Assembly: GCF_904061905.1 (NCBI RefSeq) | Contig: NZ_CAJFCI010000029.1 | Span: 101,252 to 165,251 of the forward strand | From: Zestomonas carbonaria | Lineage (GTDB): Bacteria > Pseudomonadota > Gammaproteobacteria > Pseudomonadales > Pseudomonadaceae | DNA length: 64,000 nucleotides | Direction of reading: 5' to 3' | Part shown: positions 8,981-15,114 of the stretch, in pieces | Position numbering within the stretch: the first letter of the stretch is position 1 | Layout: the number at the start of each line of letters is the position of its first letter | The notes under the pieces: model-generated | Databases searched by the model: none | What the model saw: the letters and a program-made list of their open reading frames with translations, nothing else | What the model was told of the DNA's origin: nothing | Translations under genes and position numbers: made by a program

Positions 8981-9424
8981 ATGCCGGCATTCCTCGCCCT
9001 GTTCCTCTCCGCCTTCGGCGCCGCCACCCTGCTGCCCCTGCAATCCGAAGCGCTGCTGGTCGCCCTGCTGCTCGCCGGCCAACAGACGCCCTGGACGCTG
9101 GTCGCCGTGGCCACGGCGGGCAACGTGCTCGGCTCGCTGGTGAACTGGCTGCTCGGCCGCTTCCTCGAACACTTCCACGGACGCCGCTGGTTCCCGGTGA
9201 GCGAAACGCACCTGCAACGTGCACAGCGGCACTACCGACGCTTCGGCTGCTGGACGCTATTGCTCAGTTGGCTGCCGATCATCGGCGACCCACTGACCCT
9301 GGTCGCCGGAATGATGCGCGAACCGCTATGGCGCTTCCTGCTACTGGTCACCCTGGCCAAGGGCGGCCGCTACGTGGTGCTGGCGGGCCTGACGCTGGGC
9401 TGGTCGGCACTGGGTTCGCAATGA
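8981..9424 (+). CDS. YqaA family inner-membrane protein (VTT/DedA-like)
   Basis: The 147-residue protein has about four hydrophobic segments and the features of the YqaA/SNARE-associated (VTT) group: an N-terminal ALFLSAFGAATLLP helix with the conserved Glu in QSEAL, GNVLGSLVNWLLGRF, then a cytoplasmic GRRWFPVSE segment and LLSWLPIIGDPLTLVAG. DedA relatives are lipid transporters or scramblases; YqaA itself is uncharacterised. The ATG has only a weak ribosome binding site (GAGCAAG). A strong terminator lies about 100 bases after the stop, which closes the conserved block before the accessory segment begins. Confidence 0.88.
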   Translation: MPAFLALFLSAFGAATLLPLQSEALLVALLLAGQQTPWTLVAVATAGNVLGSLVNWLLGRFLEHFHGRRWFPVSETHLQRAQRHYRRFGCWTLLLSWLPIIGDPLTLVAGMMREPLWRFLLLVTLAKGGRYVVLAGLTLGWSALGSQ

Positions 9425-9520
9425 GAAAAGCCGAGCCAGAACCCGCTAGGCTTTTCATCCCCACCCAACACATAATTTTCACATTCACAGGGATACTCTA
9501 TCCCCGTGACTGCTCCCCTC

Positions 9521-9552
9521 GCCCCGCCTTAGTGCGGGGCTTTTGTTTTTTG
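9521..9552 (+). terminator. Rho-independent terminator after the yqaA-like gene
   Basis: GCCCCGC and GCGGGGC form a 7-bp GC stem around a CTTAGT loop, followed by TTTTGTTTTTTGG. It marks the left border of the lower-GC accessory segment. Confidence 0.9.
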
Positions 9553-9711
9553 GATTATCTGCCAATCTCGGGACAAGCCAGCCCGATTCCTTCCCAGCAC
9601 AGCACATCCTTTAATCGCCATGCATGGCGCACCCGAATTACTTTCTATCCTATAGTCCAGGCTCCTCATCTGATGGCAGAATGCCGCAGACCACCCAACA
9701 AGGAAGTCGCC

Positions 9712-9933
9712 ATGGCCCATGACGTAACCGTAGAACTGCACCAAAAGATCGTTCTCAGCAAGGATGTGGAGGTAGAGATAAAGGCAGATGGTTCCAAGCT
9801 TGGGACTATCCTGATCAGCAAGGGAAATATCGAATGGCTTCCTGCCAGCAATAGCGTGAACAAGCACCGACTAACCTGGAAGAAGTTCGCCGCTTTGATG
9901 GAATCGCAAGGAACCCCGAAGAAGACCAAATAG
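9712..9933 (+). CDS. Conserved 73-aa protein of unknown function paired with a nuclease gene
   Basis: The 73-residue product (MAHDVTVELHQKIVLSKDVE...) is rich in beta-forming residues and has a basic C-terminus (GTPKKTK). The central GTILISKGNIEWLPA segment resembles a recurrent family of small proteins of unknown function that I recall from accessory loci. AAGGA sits 8-12 bases upstream of the ATG. It ends 13 bases before the nuclease gene, so the two are probably one transcript. Base composition is clearly more AT-rich than the flanking genes. It might be a DNA-binding partner or inhibitor of the nuclease; nothing in the sequence proves this. Confidence 0.7.
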   Translation: MAHDVTVELHQKIVLSKDVEVEIKADGSKLGTILISKGNIEWLPASNSVNKHRLTWKKFAALMESQGTPKKTK

Positions 9934-9946
9934 CCAGGAGGCTATC

Positions 9947-11038
9947 ATGGAGTTCGAAGAGAAGCTGGCTAGCCTAGCTGCCAAGATCCGCCAACAGAAA
10001 TCTGCCATCCAAACAGAGGAAGCAACCAAGACTGCATTCGTCATGCCCTTCATCCAGTCGGTTCTGGGGTACGACGTGTTCAACCCGCTTGAGGTTGTTC
10101 CGGAGTTCACTGCAGATGTTGGTACCAAGAAGGGCGAAAAGGTTGACTACGCCATCCTGAAAGATGGTGAAATCCAGATCCTCATCGAGAGCAAGAAGAT
10201 CGGAGAACCGCTGAACATCAACCACGCCAGCCAATTGTTCCGATACTTCCACGTCACGAATGCCAGGATATCTATCCTGACCAATGGCCAAGTCTACAAG
10301 TTCTTCACAGACCTGGACGCCCCGAACAAGATGGACGAGAAGCCATTTCTCGAGCTGGACCTCTTGGACATCGACGATCACGCCATCCCTGAACTCCAGA
10401 AGCTCACCAAATCAGCATTCGATGTCGACTCGATCATCAGCGCTGCGGGCGAACTTAAGTACGTTGGTCAGATCAAGCGCGTCCTCGCTTCGCAGTTCAG
10501 CCAGCCGGATGAAGACTTCGTTCGACTCTTCGCTTCCCGTGTGTACGAAGGGATCATCACCCAGAAGGTGCGCGATCAGTTCACCTTGCTCACCAGAAAA
10601 GCGGCTGCCCAGTTCCTGAGCGACCAGATCAACGAGCGCCTTAAGTCAGCGATCACTGGAAACTCTCAGCCAATCCTCGTGGCTCAGACCCAGTCTGAAC
10701 AGCCAACGACCAAGCCCCAGGAAGAGACGGAAGAGAAAGACCGGATACTGACAACTGCCGAGGAGATTGAAGGCTACACCATCGTTAAAGCCATCGTGCG
10801 AACCGAGGTCGACGTGAAGCGCATTGCGGCCCGAGACACACAGAGCTACTTTGGCGTCCTTCTCGACGACAACAATCGCAAGCCTATCGCCCGCCTCCAT
10901 TTCAACCGTACACAGAAATATCTCGGAACGTTCGACGCGGAAAAGAACGAGACACGCCATCCCATTGAGTCGCTGGACGATATTTTCGCCCATGCTGATG
11001 CACTCAGGGCTACGGCACGGTCATATGGAGACGTTTAA
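9947..11038 (+). CDS. Predicted type IV restriction endonuclease-like PD-(D/E)XK protein
   Basis: The 363-residue protein resembles the N-terminal nuclease module of type I restriction R subunits (HSDR_N, COG2810/COG4748-like) without the helicase. Candidate catalytic residues are Glu53 (VVPEFTAD), Asp67 in KVDYAI and Glu81/Lys83 in LIESKK, a good D-x(n)-ExK arrangement. Residues about 150-250 are helical, 235-265 form a polar Gln/Glu/Thr linker, and the last 100 residues (YFGVLLDDNNRKPIARLHFN) form a second domain common in this family. There is no adjacent methylase or specificity subunit. Lower GC than neighbours and the position beside a tRNA suggest acquisition. Substrate is unknown; modified or invading DNA is the usual inference. 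Confidence 0.8.
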   Translation: MEFEEKLASLAAKIRQQKSAIQTEEATKTAFVMPFIQSVLGYDVFNPLEVVPEFTADVGTKKGEKVDYAILKDGEIQILIESKKIGEPLNINHASQLFRYFHVTNARISILTNGQVYKFFTDLDAPNKMDEKPFLELDLLDIDDHAIPELQKLTKSAFDVDSIISAAGELKYVGQIKRVLASQFSQPDEDFVRLFASRVYEGIITQKVRDQFTLLTRKAAAQFLSDQINERLKSAITGNSQPILVAQTQSEQPTTKPQEETEEKDRILTTAEEIEGYTIVKAIVRTEVDVKRIAARDTQSYFGVLLDDNNRKPIARLHFNRTQKYLGTFDAEKNETRHPIESLDDIFAHADALRATARSYGDV

Positions 11039-11095
11039 CCCGTCAAAACGACCAGCGCATGGAAGCGCCTAGACGAACGGCCCGGCCCACTACAC

Positions 11096-11227
11096 CTACT
11101 TCGCGCCAGCGACACCTCGGGTCTTAATCCAAAGTAGACGCTCGTCCTCCCGCTCTACCCTCACGATGTACTCAGCTTTCGAGGACAACTTAGGCGGCAA
11201 GAGGCAACCAACGCTTAATCTAGGACC
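11096..11227 (-). pseudogene. Possible remnant of a small coding sequence
   Basis: Read on the minus strand, one frame is open for about 43 codons, ends in TAG at 11096-11098, and encodes a protein-like stretch containing KAEYIVRVEREDERLLWIKT. No ATG or GTG start is present; only TTG codons are available, and an in-frame TGA closes it upstream. It may be the 3' end of a decayed gene in the accessory segment. The remainder of 11039-11321 shows nothing recognisable apart from the tRNA terminator. Confidence 0.2.
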
Positions 11228-11249
11228 ACCTCAATCTTGCATACAAAAA

Positions 11250-11276
11250 CAAGAAAACCCGCACAAGGCGGGCTTC
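11250..11276 (-). terminator. Rho-independent terminator of tRNA-Thr
   Basis: On the minus strand GCCCGC, loop CTTGT, GCGGGT is followed by TTTCTTG. It lies about 45 bases beyond the tRNA 3' end and suits termination of that transcript. Confidence 0.85.
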
Positions 11277-11321
11277 TTAGGGTGTTTCCGGCGCATGCGG
11301 GAACATGGGGAAACGCGATTC

Positions 11322-11397
11322 TGGTGCCGGATATAGGAATCGAACCTACGACCTTCGCGTTACGAGTGCGCTGCTCTACCTGCTGAGCTAATCCGGC
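11322..11397 (-). tRNA. tRNA-Thr(CGT)
   Basis: The 76-nt cloverleaf on the minus strand runs from GCCGGAT to ATCCGGC-ACCA with a 7-bp acceptor stem, a D arm (GCTC...GAGC), anticodon loop CTCGTAA (anticodon CGT, Thr) and T arm GTAGG-TTCGATT-CCTAT. The CCA end is encoded. In the anticodon stem, position 31 is A and position 39 is C, where E. coli thrW (same anticodon, from memory) has A-T; G27-A43 is also unpaired, as in E. coli. The accessory segment lies on its 3' side. Confidence 0.95.
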
Positions 11398-11465
11398 GTG
11401 GGCTGCAAATCTACACAAACCTGAGCCGAAATGGCACTCCCCCGATGCAGATCGTCATCCCTGCG

Positions 11466-11624
11466 CTAGCGCTTGGCGATGATGTACACCGCGTGGACGA
11501 TGCCGGGGATGTAGCCGAGCAGGGTCAGCAGGATGTTCAGCCAGAAGGCTCCGGCGAAGCCGACCTGGAGGAATACGCCGAGCGGCGGCAGGAGGATGGC
11601 GATGAGGATGCGGATCAGGTCCAT
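11466..11624 (-). CDS. Pmp3/YqaE family membrane peptide
   Basis: This 52-residue hydrophobic peptide (MDLIRILIAILLPPLGVFL...) is a typical Pmp3/YqaE proteolipid: two membrane helices joined by a short loop, with LLPPLGVFLQVG in the first and LLTLLGYIPGIVHAVYII in the second. Relatives influence membrane potential or salt tolerance in yeast and plants; the bacterial role is unclear and often stress-linked. An in-frame start further upstream exists, but the ATG at 11624 has GGAG upstream and gives the canonical length. Confidence 0.92.
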   Translation of the reverse strand: MDLIRILIAILLPPLGVFLQVGFAGAFWLNILLTLLGYIPGIVHAVYIIAKR

Positions 11625-11681
11625 GTGCGGGCTCCATATCGGGTTCGCTCCTGTAATCGACCGCATCCCACCGCACAAGGT

Positions 11682-11987
11682 TCAGTCCTGTTCGAAGCGT
11701 CCCAGGCGCCGGCGCAGGTGGCTATTCTCGCTGCGTAGTCGTTCCAGTTCGTCGAGCAGGTCGATTGCCAGGGCGACACCGGTCCAATCCAGTTCCAGTT
11801 CGCGGCTCAGGCGGGCGGCACGGCGCAGCAGGTGCAGGGAGCGCTGGTCGAAGCGCCAGTTTTCGGGGCGTTCGCCATGCGGTTCGACGATGCCGTGGGC
11901 GACGATCTCGATCAGGTAGGTGCGTTGCAGGCCGGCCAGTTGGCAGACTTCCTCGACGTCGAATTCGACGATCATCGTGTTTTTCAT
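11682..11987 (-). CDS. cbpM: Chaperone modulatory protein CbpM
   Basis: CbpM binds the J domain of CbpA and inhibits both its co-chaperone and its DNA-binding activity. The 101-residue protein has the MerR-like helix-turn-helix-type fold of the family ([26 protein letters not shown]) and a C-terminal helix [18 protein letters not shown] that could be a coiled coil. The ATG overlaps the cbpA stop by four bases (ATGA), so the pair is coupled. The start [10 protein letters not shown] is preferred over an upstream ATG that would add residues encoded within cbpA. Confidence 0.93.
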   Translation of the reverse strand: MKNTMIVEFDVEEVCQLAGLQRTYLIEIVAHGIVEPHGERPENWRFDQRSLHLLRRAARLSRELELDWTGVALAIDLLDELERLRSENSHLRRRLGRFEQD

Positions 11988-12928
11988 GCTTGTCGACTCC
12001 AGGTGCTGCGCGGGTCGAAACCGGCGCGGTCGGCCAGTTGCCGCCACAGTTCGCGGGCGTCTTCGTCGCTGCGCGGCGGCATCACCACCTTGAGCAGCGC
12101 GTAGAGGTCGCCGTGGCCGTCCTGCTTGTCGGCCAGCCCTTTGCCCTTGATGCGCAGGCGCTGGCCGGTCTGGCTGTTGGCCGGGATGCTCAGGTGGATG
12201 CGTCCGCCGAGGGTCGGCACTTCGACCTTGGCACCCAGCGCCGCCTCCCAGGGGGCCACCGGCACGGTGACGATCAGGTCGCGGCCATCGACGTCGAACA
12301 GGGGATGCGGCACCAGGCGGATCACCAGGTAGAGGTCGCCGGCCGCGCCTCCGTTGATGCCCGGCCCACCCTGGCCCTTGAGGCGGATACGCTCGCCGTC
12401 GACTACGCCGCGTGGAATCTTCACGTTGAGGGTTTTCTGCGCATCGCCGATACGCCGGCCGGCCGCATCGAACTGCGGCAAGGAGAAGGACACCTGCTTG
12501 GCTTCGCCGCTCTGGCTTTCCTCGAGGAAGATCGGCAACTCCACTTCCAGGTCACGACCGCGATGGCTGCGCGGCTGGCCGCGGCTGCGGGCGGCGCCGA
12601 ACAGCGACTCGAAGAAGTCGGAGAAGTCTTCGTGCCGGCCGTGCGGGTCGTCGAAGCCGCCGGCGGCGCTGTGCCAGCCCGGCGGTGGCTCGAACGACTG
12701 CCCCTGGCGCCCGCCGTAGCGGCGCAGTTCATCGTATTCGGCGCGCTTCTGCGCATCGCCGAGCACTTCATAGGCTTCGGCGACTTCCTTGAACTTATCT
12801 TCGGCGTCGGCTTCCTTGCTGACGTCCGGATGGTATTTGCGCGCAAGCCGGCGGTAGGCGGTCTTGATCGCCTTTTCATCGGCATCCGGTGCCACGCCGA
12901 GCGCGGCGTAGTAGTCCTTGAACTCCAT
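11984..12928 (-). CDS. cbpA: Curved DNA-binding protein CbpA (DnaJ-type co-chaperone)
   Basis: CbpA is a stationary-phase DnaJ paralogue that stimulates DnaK and binds curved DNA in the nucleoid. The 314-residue product has an N-terminal J domain with HPD at residues 33-35, a Gly/Arg/His-rich linker (about 70-120), no zinc finger, and two DnaJ C-terminal beta domains (from about [14 protein letters not shown] onward). This is the CbpA architecture rather than DnaJ. Start ATG follows GAGGGGGCG. cbpM overlaps its 3' end. Confidence 0.95.
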   Translation of the reverse strand: MEFKDYYAALGVAPDADEKAIKTAYRRLARKYHPDVSKEADAEDKFKEVAEAYEVLGDAQKRAEYDELRRYGGRQGQSFEPPPGWHSAAGGFDDPHGRHEDFSDFFESLFGAARSRGQPRSHRGRDLEVELPIFLEESQSGEAKQVSFSLPQFDAAGRRIGDAQKTLNVKIPRGVVDGERIRLKGQGGPGINGGAAGDLYLVIRLVPHPLFDVDGRDLIVTVPVAPWEAALGAKVEVPTLGGRIHLSIPANSQTGQRLRIKGKGLADKQDGHGDLYALLKVVMPPRSDEDARELWRQLADRAGFDPRSTWSRQA

Positions 12929-13039
12929 ATGCGCCCCCTCGATGGAATCCCCAAAGCATAGGAAACCTCGGGAGCGGCTGCCGGTGCTTGACGCGGATCA
13001 AGTGAGATCGGGACGACGACTGGCGTGACGCGGCGGCGT

Positions 13040-13068
13040 CTTCGCGAGCAGAGCTCGCTCCTGCGGCA
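13040..13068. repeat. REP-like element between lipase and cbpA genes
   Basis: GCGAGCAGAGCTCGC followed by TCCTGCGG is a variant of the common Pseudomonas REP sequence (GTAGGAGCGAGC...GCTCGCGAA). It lies just downstream of the lipase stop and upstream of cbpA. Confidence 0.7.
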
Positions 13069-13071
13069 CGG

Positions 13072-13962
13072 CTAGCAACCGTCCGCACGCAACCGCGCGG
13101 CATGTTCGAGGTACGCCACGACCGGGTCGGCACCGCACCCGACCAGGCCATGGCTCTGGTTGACGATGTCGAGGTGGTCGAGCGGGTAGTCGTCGCGAAT
13201 CACCCGTCCCAGGTGCGAGCTGAAGCGGCCGACCATGCCGTCGTTCTGCCCCCGCTCGCGCACGAAACTGCGGGCGAACAGACGGCAGAAGCGGTTGGAC
13301 AGGTCGAAGAGATTGCCGCCACGGTCGGTATGCCCCGGCTGCAAGGTGCCGGACCAGGAGTAGTAGCGGACGCCGTTCACTTCCGCGTCGCCCTCGCCGC
13401 CCCAGGTTTCGGGCAGGCCCTGCGGGTAGCGGCGGTTGAAATCGGCTACCCCGTCGGCGGTCAGCGAGGCATGTGCGGCACGTGGATCGAGCGGCAGGCG
13501 CGGGCCGCGATAATCACGCTCCAGCCAGGCCAGCAGGCGCGCCGTGCCGAGCAGCAGGGCGACGATCAGGCGCTCGCGCCAACTGCCTGGAGGCGCCTGT
13601 CGCGCCAGGTAGTCGGCCAGCTCGGAGCCATGGTTGGGGCCGGCCACCGAGGTCACCGAAGCCACCCATTCCGGGCGCACGGCGGCGGCGTAGCGGGCGG
13701 TCAGCGCGCCCTGGCTGTGACCGATCAGGTTGACCTTGTCGGCACCGCTTTCCCCCCGGATGCGCTCGATCTCGCGCAACAGTTGCTCGCCGCGCGCCTC
13801 CGAGCTGTGCAGCGACGACACCAGCACCGGCCGGACGTCGGCGCCAGCGCGCCACAACGCCTTGTCGATGCCGTACCAGTAGGGGTAGCCCGGCAGACGC
13901 ACGAAGCCCAGCAGGCCGGGCACCAGCACCAACGGGTAACGGGTCTGTGCATGTCCGCCCAT
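13072..13962 (-). CDS. Family I.1-type triacylglycerol lipase lacking a signal peptide
   Basis: The 296-residue protein aligns along its length with mature P. aeruginosa LipA: YPLVLVPGLLGF at the N-terminus, nucleophile Ser83 in GHSQG, Asp241 in NDGMVG and His263 in DHLDIVNQ, the last followed by an Asp matching the calcium ligand. There is no secretion signal; translation starts directly at the catalytic domain, with a perfect AGGAGG upstream of the ATG. No foldase (lif) gene is adjacent. It should therefore be a cytoplasmic esterase or lipase acting on acyl esters, unlike secreted LipA/LipC. Substrate is unknown. Confidence 0.85.
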   Translation of the reverse strand: MGGHAQTRYPLVLVPGLLGFVRLPGYPYWYGIDKALWRAGADVRPVLVSSLHSSEARGEQLLREIERIRGESGADKVNLIGHSQGALTARYAAAVRPEWVASVTSVAGPNHGSELADYLARQAPPGSWRERLIVALLLGTARLLAWLERDYRGPRLPLDPRAAHASLTADGVADFNRRYPQGLPETWGGEGDAEVNGVRYYSWSGTLQPGHTDRGGNLFDLSNRFCRLFARSFVRERGQNDGMVGRFSSHLGRVIRDDYPLDHLDIVNQSHGLVGCGADPVVAYLEHAARLRADGC

Positions 13963-14151
13963 GACCTAGCCTCCTTGCTCCGTGAATTGCGTCTAGGATA
14001 GGGCCTGGAGAGGTTTCGGCGCGAGCGTGACGACACTCGACGGCCCAGGCAGGGCCAGGGCAACGTATCGAACTCCCGGCAGATTTTGCGGTTCAAACCC
14101 CACATGGGGCGGTAATCCGGCCGTCCCGGGCTCATCACAAGGAGTCACCCC

Positions 14152-14496
14152 ATGTACAAGCAAACACTCATCGTGCTCTGCGTACTGGGTTCAGTGGCAG
14201 GCTGCGCCACCAAGCCCGAGAACCCTGTCGACTACTACACCTACCGCAACCAGCCGCTGGTCAAGCAGGTCGAGGACGGCATGACCCGGCAGCAGGTGCT
14301 GAGCATCGGCGGCACGCCGTCGAGCGAGGTGCAGCGCCAGTTGCAGCCAGGTACCTGCAACAACTACATCCTCACCGAGGCTGGCCATCAGCAGCCCTAC
14401 TACGTGCGCTTCGACTCCGCGGGGCGGGTCGACAGCAAGGGTTTCATGACCTGCGAGCAGCACGAGAAGAACCAGCGCGAGCTGGAGAAGCTCTAG
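14152..14496 (+). CDS. osmE: Osmotically inducible lipoprotein OsmE
   Basis: OsmE is a small outer-membrane lipoprotein of the SmpA/OmlA fold, induced by osmotic stress and stationary phase. The 114-residue precursor has a signal peptide and lipobox VAGC with Cys18 as lipidation site, then the fold signature VEDGMTRQQVLSIGGTPSSE and YYVRFDSAGRVDSKGFMTC. AAGGAG is 8 bases before the ATG. It is divergent from the lipase gene across a 189-base gap that must contain both promoters; no clear operator was found there. Confidence 0.94.
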   Translation: MYKQTLIVLCVLGSVAGCATKPENPVDYYTYRNQPLVKQVEDGMTRQQVLSIGGTPSSEVQRQLQPGTCNNYILTEAGHQQPYYVRFDSAGRVDSKGFMTCEQHEKNQRELEKL

Positions 14497-14810
14497 ACTG
14501 AATCGATACTCAAGGCACGTGTCTGTAGGAGTGAGCTCTGCTCGCGAAGCTAACGCAGACGCCTCGTCCGGGCGCAACCGCGAATCGCGGGCATGGCCCG
14601 CTCCTACGAGTTCTCCGTGGCATGACCGTCACTCCGACCAGTCCCCTTTCCCTTCGGAAGAGGGTTAGGGTGAGGGGACGGCGGTCGGTGATTTCGAGGC
14701 GCCGATATTCGCGGGCAGAGCCCGCACCTACGGTACGCGGCGTCTTGGTCACGAGATGGGCGTGAATGCCGATCCCCCTCCCCGCAACTACCGTCCCGTG
14801 GCGCCACGCC
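14497..14810. other. Non-coding interval with three hairpin repeats
   Basis: No gene is visible in these 314 bases. It holds a REP pair facing each other (14524-14609, GTAGGAGTGAGC...GCTCCTACG), a CCCCTTTCCC...GAGGGTTAGGGTGAGGGG hairpin (14641-14679) and a GCGGGCAGAGCCCGC element (14710-14724). The structures lie between convergent osmE and the small membrane protein gene and could serve as a bidirectional terminator or as gyrase/IHF-type BIME sites; that is inference. Confidence 0.75.
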
Positions 14811-15059
14811 TCACCTGACCCGACCGATCCACCAGAGCACCGCCAGCGGCACGCCGAATACCACCAGGAAGACCAGCATCTCGGTGACCAGGGTCTGTCC
14901 TGCCGTCAGGCCTATCGCGCCATGCACCAGGCAGGCGACCAGCCAGGGCACGACGAACAGCCAGGCGACGGTCTGCCGGCCGAGGCCGAAGGCGCGGCCG
15001 ATCAGGATGACGCAGCCGAGGAACAGCAGGCCGACGAGCGTTGCGATCAGGGTGTGCAC
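14811..15059 (-). CDS. Small three-helix inner-membrane protein of unknown function
   Basis: The 82-residue hydrophobic protein (starting MHTLIATLVGLLFLG) has three predicted transmembrane segments: residues about 3-20, 29-47 and 53-75, with a short basic tail (IGRVR). I do not recognise a family. The GTG start at 15059 is chosen because GGAG-AAGAGGG precedes it; another GTG seven codons upstream would begin inside that ribosome-binding sequence. It lies 55 bases downstream of the AsmA-like gene on the same strand and may be co-transcribed. Confidence 0.7.
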   Translation of the reverse strand: MHTLIATLVGLLFLGCVILIGRAFGLGRQTVAWLFVVPWLVACLVHGAIGLTAGQTLVTEMLVFLVVFGVPLAVLWWIGRVR

Positions 15060-15114
15060 GGTATCCGCCCTCTTCTCCACATATGTCTCGTAGCGTAGCG
15101 CCGATCGTCATCGC

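Noticed and set aside
9425..11321. Integrative element with att sites at tRNA-Thr
   Set aside because: No integrase gene and no second copy of the tRNA 3' end was found near the left border, so only foreign origin, not an intact element, is supported.
11215..11418. Open frame on the minus strand reading through the tRNA-Thr gene
   Set aside because: It is the well-known spurious translation of a tRNA and its flanks; the cloverleaf and terminator explain the sequence.
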